Assembly: GCA_937922735.1 (NCBI GenBank)
Contig: CALAJL010000060.1
Span: 1 to 37,492 of the forward strand
DNA length: 37,492 nt
From: an uncultured Gammaproteobacteria bacterium
GTDB lineage: Bacteria; Pseudomonadota; Gammaproteobacteria; UBA4575
Direction: 5' to 3'
A model generated the notes under the pieces. That model was given only the letters and a program-made list of their open reading frames with translations, ran no database searches and was not told the DNA's origin. Shown here one piece after another: positions 26,336-34,180 of this stretch. Each line of letters begins with the position of its first letter. Position 1 is the stretch's first letter. A program made the translations under genes and the position numbers.

Positions 26336-26357
26336 AGTGTGCTGCTTCAAGCACACT
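26336..26357 (+). promoter_or_regulatory. Hairpin between orf9 and orf7
   Basis: AGTGTGCT-GCTTCA-AGCACACT is a perfect 8-bp stem with a six-base loop in the 139-base gap. No T-run follows, so it is not a standard terminator. It may be an mRNA processing or stabilising site, or an operator. Confidence 0.45.
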
Positions 26358-26407
26358 GTATGTTCTAAAATTTACAACTAGCACTATCAGTATGCCTTTT
26401 TAATCTT

Positions 26408-27256
26408 ATGGATCAGTACCCAAAATTACGCAAAGAGCTAATTAAGCACTATCTTTATGTCTGTAAGTTAGATGTAGAGTCATTAAAGCCAGGCAATATA
26501 AGTGTTTACTCGGGCGGCAAAGATCTTAGTGTTGATGATTTTTTGAGCAGCGCCAAGGTGAGTTCAGAACCAATAACAGACCCTGAATCTTCTTTGGGGT
26601 TGCGAATTCTGAATGCAATTACTGCAACTCATGCCGCGGTTCATACCAATACAAATTTAGGAATGGTGCTTTTAATGGCGCCACTCATTCATGCGAAGTT
26701 CAAAAAGCGTCAAGAAGAGAGTATCGAGGATGCAATCACCAAAGTGATGTCTTCTACTACGATTAACGATGCGCAGAACGTATATCAAGCTATTAGTGTG
26801 GCAAAACCAGGTGGAATGGGAGAAAAAAGTAATCAAGATATTTCTGAAGAACCTACTGTAACCCTCTTAAATACAATGGAAATTGCTTCAAAATGGGATT
26901 TGATTGCTGCTCAATATTCGAACAATTTTGATGATATATTTAATTTTGGTGTGCCGCGTTATCAAGCATTGCTGAAGAAGTGGGGTGATGAAAAATGGGC
27001 TACCACAGGATTGTTTCTATCCTATTTAAGGTACTACCCAGATAGTTTAATTGAACGTAAATTTGGGCTGTTAAAAGCTAGAGAAATTAGTGATATGATC
27101 TCGGCTCTTGAGATGGAGCTCTGCCATTCGGACTCACCGAGTAGGTACGAGGCACAATTATTAGAAATTGATCGCCAACTCAAGCGTAACCTAATAAACC
27201 CGGGGACCACAGCGGATCTCACTGCAGCTAGCATTTTTGCGGCTGGCCTAATCTAA
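26408..27256 (+). CDS. orf7: CitG/MdcB-like protein of the H4MPT cluster (Orf7)
   Basis: This 282-residue protein belongs to the triphosphoribosyl-dephospho-CoA synthase (CitG/MdcB, COG1767) family and corresponds to Orf7 of H4MPT clusters. Visible are CKLDVESLKPGNISVYSGGKDL (the family's 'KPGNV' region), ATHAAVHTNTNLGMVLLMAPL and the C-terminal INPGTTADLTAASIFAAGL. Family members move a phosphoribosyl group. A related transfer in H4MPT or methylofuran assembly is reasonable but unproven. The ATG has no good Shine-Dalgarno. It is the last gene before fae, 143 bases away. Confidence 0.87.
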   Translation: MDQYPKLRKELIKHYLYVCKLDVESLKPGNISVYSGGKDLSVDDFLSSAKVSSEPITDPESSLGLRILNAITATHAAVHTNTNLGMVLLMAPLIHAKFKKRQEESIEDAITKVMSSTTINDAQNVYQAISVAKPGGMGEKSNQDISEEPTVTLLNTMEIASKWDLIAAQYSNNFDDIFNFGVPRYQALLKKWGDEKWATTGLFLSYLRYYPDSLIERKFGLLKAREISDMISALEMELCHSDSPSRYEAQLLEIDRQLKRNLINPGTTADLTAASIFAAGLI

Positions 27257-27357
27257 TTTAGGGCAGTTGTGGAACGCAGTAGGTCTTCAGACTTTGTCTG
27301 TGATGGTTTTCAAGGAGATTAGGAGATTGTATGGGCTTGTCGTGAGATGGGTCCGTA

Positions 27358-27371
27358 ATTTGTCGACAAAT
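27358..27371. promoter_or_regulatory. Perfect 14-bp palindrome upstream of fae
   Basis: ATTTGTCGACAAAT is perfectly self-complementary and ends 28 bases before the fae start. It would lie in the fae leader or promoter. A CAGAC-n3-GTCTG hairpin lies further upstream near 27288-27300. I could not find a convincing -35/-10 pair in this gap. Confidence 0.45.
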
Positions 27372-27399
27372 AGAAATATAAATTTAGGAGAATATAATA

Positions 27400-27927
27400 A
27401 TGGCAATAATCAATAGAGTTATGACTGGAGAGTCGCTCGTTAATGATAACGATCCTTCAGGCACTATGGCTGAAATTGCACACATCGATTTATTGATCGG
27501 TCCACGCGGTTCTGCTGTTGAAACTGCTTTTTGTAATGGCTTGGTAAATAACAAGGACGGCTTCTCAACTTTATTAGCTGTTGTTGCACCAAACCTTCCT
27601 TGTAAGCCAAATACAATGATGTTCAATAAAGTGACCATCAAAGGTGGCGAGCAAGCAGTTCAAATGTTTGGCCCAGCTCAAGCAGCTGTAGCTAAAGCAG
27701 TAGCTGATAGTGTTGAAGATGGCACTATCCCTGCAGACGAAGCGGATGACGTTTTTGTTTGTGTTGGTGTTTTCATTCACTGGGAAGCTAAGAGTAACGA
27801 AGCTATCTATGAAAACAACTACAAAGCTGTAAAAGAATCTTTAGAGCGCGCCGTTAAGGACGAGCCTAAGGCTGCTACAGTTGTTGCACAAAAAGACAGC
27901 GCAGAGCACCCATTCAAGGGTTTCTAG
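27400..27927 (+). CDS. fae: Formaldehyde-activating enzyme
   Basis: This 175-residue enzyme condenses formaldehyde with H4MPT to methylene-H4MPT, the entry step of the pathway. The sequence is close to Methylobacterium Fae: [22 protein letters not shown] with His28 as the likely catalytic base, [25 protein letters not shown] and [14 protein letters not shown]. The N-terminus is a few residues longer than in the Methylobacterium protein. Codons are more uniform (GCT, GTT, AAC) than in neighbours, as expected for an abundant protein. A good Shine-Dalgarno (TAGGAGAA), its own leader and a strong terminator suggest high, partly separate expression. Confidence 0.97.
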   Translation: MAIINRVMTGESLVNDNDPSGTMAEIAHIDLLIGPRGSAVETAFCNGLVNNKDGFSTLLAVVAPNLPCKPNTMMFNKVTIKGGEQAVQMFGPAQAAVAKAVADSVEDGTIPADEADDVFVCVGVFIHWEAKSNEAIYENNYKAVKESLERAVKDEPKAATVVAQKDSAEHPFKGF

Positions 27928-27951
27928 ACTGCTTTTTAGCGCAATTTATAG

Positions 27952-27983
27952 AAATGCCTCGATTTATATCGGGGCATTTTTTT
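27952..27983 (+). terminator. Rho-independent terminator after fae
   Basis: A 10-bp stem (AATGCCTCGA/TCGGGGCATT, one G-T pair) with loop TTTATA is followed by a run of seven T. It lies 25 bases past the fae stop and closes the first H4MPT unit. Confidence 0.9.
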
Positions 27984-28079
27984 GTCTGCGACTTTATTCT
28001 TAGTCAGCAAGATTTTCTTATATAATGACTCCAAAGTAGATTGATCAGGTATATTGGCCTAGTTAATTAAACTGAAAAA

Positions 28080-28130
28080 CTAGCCAGTTCATTTGTCTAG
28101 CCAGTTCATATGTCTAGCTAGTTCATTTAT
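28080..28130. repeat. Three tandem 17-bp repeats
   Basis: CTAGCCAGTTCATTTGT occurs three times in direct, gap-free succession (28080-28096, 28097-28113, 28114-28130) with one and two mismatches. It lies between a TATAAT (28021-28026) and the ATG at 28175, so it would be in the leader of the PTPS-fusion mRNA. It may be a multiple binding site or a slippage product. Confidence 0.8.
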
Positions 28131-28174
28131 TCAGTACAATTAACAAGTAAATACAATCAGACAAATTTGATGGA

Positions 28175-29401
28175 ATGCGTATGCAATGTAAGGAATGTAA
28201 CAAAGAGCTTGTAAACCAAATAGACAATACGCACTTGTATGACTGTTGTGGTTTAACGTTGCAAGAATATGCATTACGCCACCATCTACCTTTAGATCTG
28301 TTGCTGAACTCAGACCAGATTAATCAGCGCGATGATATTACTAACTATATAAAACCAACTCAGACATCTACTCAACAAGTTCAAGATATTCTTGCCGGTC
28401 TTTATATGGCAAATGCTATAAGGCAAGATGGTGATTTCACAGTTATCACGCTAGGTATTCGTAGATTAGAACAATTGCTCTGGTATCAACAATCTTTACA
28501 AGTAGTTGGTTTTCAGTTTAAGCAAGAATATTTTTACGAGAATAATAGCCATCGAGTAGTGGCAAAAAATTCCATTAAAGTCCCATCATCTTATTTGCCT
28601 CCTCGTATTGTTAATAGCTCAGATGAGTCGTTTCTACAACAAATTGCAGTATTGATTGGGCATATTGGTGAAATGCATAGTGGTTATTTGTTTCTAGACT
28701 TTCCTGGTGCGGAAGATGCAAATCGTGTCGAGAGTGAATTAGCTAAAAAACATCAAATTCGTTTTACAGAACTTGATGCATCGGAACATGAAAAAGGCCA
28801 GTTAATGAGGTGTGAAACACTTGAAGACACCTCACGATTAATCAGTCTCCTGTCTCGTTATTTGCAAGAAATACCAAATGCTTGTGAAAGGTTTTTTGAT
28901 CAACATGAGCAAGCGACTGTGGTTAAAGAATTGGTTTTTGATTCTGCACATTTCATAACTGACCATCCAGATAAGTGTGTAAATCTGCATGGCGGTAGAT
29001 ATGCCATGAATGTCAAAGTAAAAGATTATATTGATCCTTTAACAGGATTTGTTTTGGACTATGGGTATTTGAAACGCATCGCAAAACAAAAAATAGTAGA
29101 TGAATTGGACCACCACAACCTAAATTATGTTACTGCTGAATTATCATGGCGTTCTAGTACAGAGTTGTTGAATATATTCATTTGGGAGAAATTGATAGAA
29201 TATCTTCCTGGTTTAACTGAACTGCAGATATATGAAACAAGTCAATCACATTGTACGTTTGTTGGACCAAGTTTGGATGAATTACAAAAGAAAGGTAAAA
29301 GCAGTTTATTGAGATATTTTGTCTCGGACGAATTAGGTAAGTCGCAACTACGTAATCTGTTAAGCCAAAGTTCTCTGCGCAGGCTCAAAGTTATTGGTTG
29401 A
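28175..29401 (+). CDS. Fusion protein: zinc finger, LAGLIDADG-like middle, PTPS/QueD-like C-terminus
   Basis: This 408-residue protein has three parts. Residues 5-25 form a C-x2-C-x11-H-x3-C finger followed by GLTLQEYALRHHLP. Residues about 68-240 weakly resemble degenerate LAGLIDADG-endonuclease repeats (DILAGLYMANAIRQDGDFTV, then LEQLLWYQQSLQVVGF). Residues about 250-370 are a 6-pyruvoyl-tetrahydropterin synthase/QueD domain. It shows FDSAH (His259), catalytic Cys268 in DKCVNLHGG, LDHH (Asp312, His313) and Glu354 in YETSQ. The usual third zinc ligand of the HGH motif is Gly274 here. A pterin role for H4MPT is inferred from position. The reaction is unknown; it could also serve queuosine-type synthesis. 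Confidence 0.72.
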   Translation: MRMQCKECNKELVNQIDNTHLYDCCGLTLQEYALRHHLPLDLLLNSDQINQRDDITNYIKPTQTSTQQVQDILAGLYMANAIRQDGDFTVITLGIRRLEQLLWYQQSLQVVGFQFKQEYFYENNSHRVVAKNSIKVPSSYLPPRIVNSSDESFLQQIAVLIGHIGEMHSGYLFLDFPGAEDANRVESELAKKHQIRFTELDASEHEKGQLMRCETLEDTSRLISLLSRYLQEIPNACERFFDQHEQATVVKELVFDSAHFITDHPDKCVNLHGGRYAMNVKVKDYIDPLTGFVLDYGYLKRIAKQKIVDELDHHNLNYVTAELSWRSSTELLNIFIWEKLIEYLPGLTELQIYETSQSHCTFVGPSLDELQKKGKSSLLRYFVSDELGKSQLRNLLSQSSLRRLKVIG

Positions 29402-30098
29402 GTTGTAGGATATCATTAGGTTCAATACTTTGTTTATGCAGGGAAGTTGATATAAGTGCGCCAGCGCAACCAATTGATTTCAAGCTTTCCATTTCACTTA
29501 TATTTCTAATACCTCCACCATAGAAGATATTAAAATTATTAATTAATTCTATTTTATTAAGGTCAGACGGAAATTGAAAACCTTGTTCTGAGCCAACACT
29601 ATGAAGGTTTAGTATGATTACATCCTTGGGCCATTGTTCTTTGTACTGTAATAGTTCTTGTAAGCCTATTAAGTGATCAGATTTATAATCCAAAGATAAG
29701 ATAAAATTATGATTATGATACTGCTTAAGCGTAGAAGAAAAAGCATCTATCGAGGGTAATGATTCAGAAGACAATATGATGCGTAAATTCTCTAGCTTGG
29801 ATCTATTTAAATAATGTTTAATTAATAAAAAACCAGTATCTAACCAAAATTCTACATCTGGAAAGGTGTGGCAAATAGATTCTATGGTATTAATGTGATT
29901 GTCTAGATGTTCTAGAGCATCTAAGTCAGCAATATAGAATGATTTAAAATCAAATACTTTTAATAAACCATTAATGACCTCAAGAGGATGAGAAGAGATG
30001 CAAATATTGGAGGATATTGGCTGATATTGATCTCGTTTTCCTTGTATAGCGTGGACAACGATGCCTTGGCTTAAATCAAGTACAGGAATAGTTAACAT
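29391..30098 (-). CDS. orf20: HisA-like TIM-barrel protein (Orf20, COG1411)
   Basis: This 235-residue protein is a HisA-related (beta/alpha)8-barrel like Orf20 of methylotroph H4MPT/methylofuran clusters. Seen are the N-terminal TIPVLDLSQGIVVHAIQGKR with DQYQP, FYIADLDALEH and the late GGGIRNISEMESL, which would bind phosphate. The reaction is not established to my knowledge. The ORF-track start at 30149 is unlikely. ATG 30098 gives the family's N-terminus, and starts only ten bases from the divergent orf17 start. Its 3' end overlaps the PTPS-fusion gene by 11 bases. Confidence 0.82.
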   Translation of the reverse strand: MLTIPVLDLSQGIVVHAIQGKRDQYQPISSNICISSHPLEVINGLLKVFDFKSFYIADLDALEHLDNHINTIESICHTFPDVEFWLDTGFLLIKHYLNRSKLENLRIILSSESLPSIDAFSSTLKQYHNHNFILSLDYKSDHLIGLQELLQYKEQWPKDVIILNLHSVGSEQGFQFPSDLNKIELINNFNIFYGGGIRNISEMESLKSIGCAGALISTSLHKQSIEPNDILQLNQ

Positions 30099-30108
30099 TA
30101 CTAATAAT

Positions 30109-31104
30109 ATGAATATATTGATTTTTGAGTATATCACTGGTGGTGGCATGGTGGGGCAGTCATTACCTGCAGCGCTTGTGAAGGAAGGAGAAGTGATGCT
30201 AAAGGCTATTGCATGTGATTTTTCAGATATAAGTGATGTCCAAGTGAGTATTTTACGTGATTATAGATTGTTGTCGTCTGATCGGGATATGGTTGAATAT
30301 GTAGTTACAGAGGAGCGTAATTACAGGGATATTATTGAGTCTATTGAAGAGGAAATTGATGCTTTAATAATAATTGCGCCAGAATGTAACGGCGTATTAG
30401 AAAATCTATGCAATGAATATTCAGATCGAAATTTCATATTATTAAATAGCGCAACGGAGAGTGTTGAGTTAACCAGTGATAAATTAAAAACGCATGCATA
30501 TTTATCTGAGAACAATATTGCTCAGATTCCAACTTTTGAGATCCATGATATTGATTGTATTGAGTCAGAAAAAATTATTGTCAAACCCGTTGATGGTGTA
30601 GGTTGTGAAAATATATACCTTGCAACTAAAAAAACTAATTTTGATAAGTTATTGAGTTCAGCTGAAGAATATAACTATATTGTACAACCTTATATACAGG
30701 GTAAAAATGCAAGTTTATCTTTATTGTGTTGGGATGGCGAATGCAGAATATTGTCTGCAAATGCTCAGACTATAAATGTAAATGACGAGTGTCTGAGTTT
30801 ACAAGGGTGTGTCGTTAATGCATTAGAACGTGATGAATTTTTACAATTTAGCATGAATTTAATTAAAGCTATTCCTGGCTTAAAAGGGTATGTAGGAATA
30901 GATATCATTATTACGGAAGACGAAATATTGTTAGTGGAAATCAATCCAAGGTTAACAACTTCCTATGCAGGATTGAAGTCAGCTTGTGGATTAAATGTAG
31001 CAGAATTGATTCTAAAAACATTTGTTAATCAGCGTTTGCCAAGCTTTATAATTCCACAAGGCACAAGCGTTGTAATTCATACTGGGGCTGAATATGCAGC
31101 CTAA
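30109..31104 (+). CDS. orf17: ATP-grasp ligase, MfnD-like (Orf17)
   Basis: This 331-residue ATP-grasp protein is a homologue of archaeal MfnD (tyramine-glutamate ligase, COG1821) and of Orf17 in methylotrophs. It probably joins glutamate to the tyrosine/tyramine part of methylofuran. The start at 30109 gives the family N-terminus MNILIFEYITGGGM, so the longer track ORF is rejected. Also seen are the nucleotide-binding IIVKPVDGVGCENIYLA and the metal-binding EINPRLTTSYAGLKSA. No Shine-Dalgarno is visible. The next gene overlaps by 11 bases. Confidence 0.82.
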   Translation: MNILIFEYITGGGMVGQSLPAALVKEGEVMLKAIACDFSDISDVQVSILRDYRLLSSDRDMVEYVVTEERNYRDIIESIEEEIDALIIIAPECNGVLENLCNEYSDRNFILLNSATESVELTSDKLKTHAYLSENNIAQIPTFEIHDIDCIESEKIIVKPVDGVGCENIYLATKKTNFDKLLSSAEEYNYIVQPYIQGKNASLSLLCWDGECRILSANAQTINVNDECLSLQGCVVNALERDEFLQFSMNLIKAIPGLKGYVGIDIIITEDEILLVEINPRLTTSYAGLKSACGLNVAELILKTFVNQRLPSFIIPQGTSVVIHTGAEYAA

Positions 31105-32155
31105 AGCAATTGGTTGGGATATTGGTGGGGCGCATGTAAAGATTGCAATACATGATGGGAAACACATTACACAAATCTATCAATTTGAATGCCCACTTTG
31201 GAAAGGGATCGATGAATTAAGTTCATGTATTCATGAAGTCAAAAATTTAATTAATGTGTTGGACTATACGCATGCGGTCACGATGACAGGTGAATTAGTA
31301 GATCATTTTGAAAATAGAGAGCAAGGTGTTCGTGCGATTATTTCTGAAATCTCGACGAGATTAAGTAAAGCTGATATTAAGTTTTATGCAGGAAGTATAG
31401 GGTTTGTCGGTTTAGAATCAGCGATTGCAGAGCATAGTAATATCGCTTCTGCAAATTGGTTGGCGAGTGCACATTATACTGCGATGAAAATGGAAGATGC
31501 ATATTTCATTGATATAGGAAGTACAACAACAGATATCGTAGAAGTGCGCGATCATAGAGTGCTAAATAGCGGTATTACGGATGAGCAAAGGCTAATCGCT
31601 AAAGAATTAGTATATTGTGGGGTAGTTAGAACTCCTATTTTTGCAATTTGTAATTCTGCACAAGTCGGTGACAAAAATGTACCAATAATAAATGAATACT
31701 TTGCAAATACTGCAGATGTCTATCGGTTAACAGATGAGTTACCAGGGCATGCAGATCTTGGGAATACACTTGATGGGCGCAATAAAGATAAAATTAATAG
31801 TGCAAAACGACTTGCACGTATGTTTGCAAATGATTTCAAGAAGGAAGATATTTCTAAATGGGAAAAAGTGGCCATGCAAGTACGCACACATCAAGTTCAA
31901 ATGCTAAAAGATGCTTGTCGGCATCAATTTATGAATAAAAAAGTGCCATTAACTACTCCAATGGTAGGCGCTGGAGTTGGGCGTTTTCTAATCAAAGACC
32001 TGGCGCATCAACTGGGTAGGCAATATATAGATTTTGATGAATTGTTTGCTAAAAGTGCAATTGATACTGAATTTGAAATTGGTGATTGTGCGCCTGCCGC
32101 TGCGGTAGCATGTTTATTACTAAACGCTCAAAACAAACCGGATAAATTTGCGTGA
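31094..32155 (+). CDS. orf19: MfnF-like hydantoinase/oxoprolinase-related protein (Orf19)
   Basis: This 353-residue protein of COG1548 corresponds to archaeal MfnF and methylotroph Orf19. In archaea MfnF links the aminomethylfuran part to gamma-glutamyl-tyramine in methanofuran. An equivalent step in methylofuran synthesis is inferred. It has the ASKHA-type nucleotide fold: IGWDIGGAHVKIAIHDG (phosphate loop 1), YFIDIGSTTTDIVEV (phosphate loop 2) and PMVGAGVGRFLIKDLA. It overlaps orf17 by 11 bases and pabB by four (GTGA), so translation is coupled along the chain. Confidence 0.84.
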   Translation: MQPKAIGWDIGGAHVKIAIHDGKHITQIYQFECPLWKGIDELSSCIHEVKNLINVLDYTHAVTMTGELVDHFENREQGVRAIISEISTRLSKADIKFYAGSIGFVGLESAIAEHSNIASANWLASAHYTAMKMEDAYFIDIGSTTTDIVEVRDHRVLNSGITDEQRLIAKELVYCGVVRTPIFAICNSAQVGDKNVPIINEYFANTADVYRLTDELPGHADLGNTLDGRNKDKINSAKRLARMFANDFKKEDISKWEKVAMQVRTHQVQMLKDACRHQFMNKKVPLTTPMVGAGVGRFLIKDLAHQLGRQYIDFDELFAKSAIDTEFEIGDCAPAAAVACLLLNAQNKPDKFA

Positions 32156-33549
32156 GTGACTTCTTAATTGCCGATATACCGTACTCCACTGATAGTAGTG
32201 TGTTATTTGATAAATTTGCAGATGAGCCATGGTCTGTTTTTTTAGACAGTAATCAACCCAATGCTATACATGGACGCTATGACATTATCAGTTCAAGGCC
32301 TAAGGTTTGTATAACCAGTAAAAATAATCGAAACAGTATAGATTCTTTTACTGAATCATTATCGATCCCTGGAGATCCATTCTCGATTCTAAAAGAATAT
32401 ATGCAACCGAATGAAATAGCAGAAACTGATCTGAAGCTTCCTTTCCTGGGTGGTGCGATCGGCTATTTCAGTTATGACTTAGGCCGGTCTATAGAAAAAA
32501 TTCCAGATTTATCAGAGAATGACTTAGACCTTCCTGACCTTAAAATTGGTATTTATTCATGGGCACTCATAGTTGATCATCGGAAGAAGGTATCGGTGCT
32601 TGTGGGCAATAAAAATGATTTACGTACAAGGCGAGAGTGGAATGATTTAGTAAGTCTCATTACAGATAAAAGTCCACTCAAAAAGCGCAAAAAATTTAAT
32701 GTTTTGAGTGAGGTTGTTTCGAATACAAGTGAAGCTAATTATGCAAGTTCATTCGCTAAAATAAAATCATATATTAGCGAGGGTGATTGTTACCAGGTCA
32801 ATCTTGCGCAGCGATTTAATGCATCAGTGCAAGGTGACCCATGGGAAGCCTATCAATTACTGCGGTCGATTAACCCATCTCCATTCAGTGCTTATCTGAA
32901 CTATAAAGATATCCAAATTCTAAGTAATTCGCCCGAACGATTTTTATCAGTTCGTGATCGAATAGTAGAAACAAAACCAATTAAAGGTACAAGGCCTAGA
33001 TCGAAGAATAATCTCGAAGATGATGCACTTATGCGGGAGTTGATTAACAGTAAAAAAGATCAGGCCGAGAATGTAATGATAGTAGATCTTCTGCGTAATG
33101 ATATAAGCAAAAACTGTTCACTAGGTTCAGTTAAAGTGCCTAAGTTGTTTGATATTGAAAGTTATCCCAATGTTCATCATATGGTCAGTACGATTACAGG
33201 AAAGTTACGTAAAAATCGAACTTCAATCGATTTATTGCGGGGTAGTTTTCCTGGTGGATCTATCACCGGTGCACCAAAGCTGCGATCTATGGAAATAATA
33301 GAAGAATTAGAGCCGCATCGACGTGGTATATACTGTGGATCGATAGGCTACATAAGTAATGATGGCAATATGGATACGAATATAGCAATACGCACTATCT
33401 TACATAAAAATAAAAAAATGTATTTCTATGCAGGTGGCGGTATCGTGTATGACTCTGATGTGCATGCAGAATATCAAGAAACATTTGATAAAGCTGCGGC
33501 GATGATGCAAGTGCTTAATCAAGGTAACCAATATGCAGAAGGACAGTAG
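32152..33549 (+). CDS. pabB: Aminodeoxychorismate synthase component I
   Basis: This 465-residue chorismate-using enzyme makes 4-amino-4-deoxychorismate, the 4-aminobenzoate precursor. Evidence is the chorismate-binding domain with YISEGDCYQVNLAQRF, the PabB-type PIKGTRPR whose lysine distinguishes it from TrpE (PIAGTR), DLLRNDIS, and GSITGAPKLRSMEIIEELE. Length matches PabB (about 450). The start is GTG inside the orf19 stop. 4-Aminobenzoate feeds folate and, through MptG, H4MPT, so the location inside the methylofuran chain suggests this copy supplies the C1 cofactor. Confidence 0.92.
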   Translation: MSDFLIADIPYSTDSSVLFDKFADEPWSVFLDSNQPNAIHGRYDIISSRPKVCITSKNNRNSIDSFTESLSIPGDPFSILKEYMQPNEIAETDLKLPFLGGAIGYFSYDLGRSIEKIPDLSENDLDLPDLKIGIYSWALIVDHRKKVSVLVGNKNDLRTRREWNDLVSLITDKSPLKKRKKFNVLSEVVSNTSEANYASSFAKIKSYISEGDCYQVNLAQRFNASVQGDPWEAYQLLRSINPSPFSAYLNYKDIQILSNSPERFLSVRDRIVETKPIKGTRPRSKNNLEDDALMRELINSKKDQAENVMIVDLLRNDISKNCSLGSVKVPKLFDIESYPNVHHMVSTITGKLRKNRTSIDLLRGSFPGGSITGAPKLRSMEIIEELEPHRRGIYCGSIGYISNDGNMDTNIAIRTILHKNKKMYFYAGGGIVYDSDVHAEYQETFDKAAAMMQVLNQGNQYAEGQ

Positions 33550-34147
33550 TGTATGTCCCGACGCTTGGGCAATAAAAATAGGTGGAAGTCTATATAACAG
33601 CAAGTACCTCGTCGAGTGTCTAGAAGTTATAAAAAAGTGCTCTGACAAGAATATTGTTATTATTCCTGGAGGAGGGCCCTTTGCTGATCAAGTCAGGTTG
33701 GCAGATAAGAAATTTAGTATAAAACCATATTATTCACATCAGATGGCCGTATTAGGCATGCAACAATTTGGGTATCTACTAGCTTCCAGGTGTACTGAGA
33801 TGGTCTTAGCCAATTCCACAGAAAAAATAAATCAAGCTTGGGGTGTATCAAAAGCAGTCATATGGGAACCATATGAGATGGTTCGGGACCAATGTAGACT
33901 AGATCAAACCTGGGAGGTGACATCTGATAGTCTTGCAGCCTGGTTAGCAAATGTTTTAAATATAAGAAATTTATTATTAATTAAGTCTTCTAAAATAGTG
34001 CTAGAAACAACCAATCTAGATGAGCTTGCGCGGTCTAGATGTATCGACATAGGTTTGCAAAAATTAGTGGATCTTTATCAGATCAACACGCAGGTTCTAC
34101 ACAAATCTAAATCAACAAATTTGTCTCAATTATTGAACTCAAATTAG
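33533..34147 (+). CDS. orf21: Amino acid kinase family protein, MfnE-like (Orf21)
   Basis: This 204-residue protein of the amino acid kinase fold (COG2054) matches Orf21 of methylotrophs and archaeal MfnE, which phosphorylates aminomethylfuran phosphate to the diphosphate. Seen are AIKIGGSLYNSKYL (phosphate-binding Lys), IIPGGGPFADQVR and WEVTSDSLAAWLANVL near the C-terminal nucleotide site. It overlaps pabB by 17 bases, with AAGG before the ATG. It closes the cofactor chain. The partner mfnB/orf22, which makes the furan precursor, is not in the window. Confidence 0.82.
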   Translation: MQKDSSVCPDAWAIKIGGSLYNSKYLVECLEVIKKCSDKNIVIIPGGGPFADQVRLADKKFSIKPYYSHQMAVLGMQQFGYLLASRCTEMVLANSTEKINQAWGVSKAVIWEPYEMVRDQCRLDQTWEVTSDSLAAWLANVLNIRNLLLIKSSKIVLETTNLDELARSRCIDIGLQKLVDLYQINTQVLHKSKSTNLSQLLNSN

Positions 34148-34180
34148 TACCTTCTAAATAGCTAATAAGAAAAAATATAT

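Noticed and set aside
27331-27356. Mini-ORFs MGLS and MGP after an AAGGAG upstream of fae
   Set aside because: Three to four codons are too short to tell from chance, although a leader-peptide role cannot be excluded.
27384-27641. 85-aa minus-strand ORF over fae
   Set aside because: It is a shadow of the strongly conserved fae gene.
28080-28130. CRISPR array
   Set aside because: The units are 17 bp with no spacers between them and no cas gene is nearby; it is a simple tandem repeat.
30061-30149. Overlap of orf20 and orf17 as in the ORF track
   Set aside because: Both extended N-termini lack family resemblance; the internal ATGs give the conserved starts and remove the overlap.
32152-33549. 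Anthranilate synthase (trpE)
   Set aside because: The PIKGT lysine and the absence of trp neighbours indicate PabB.
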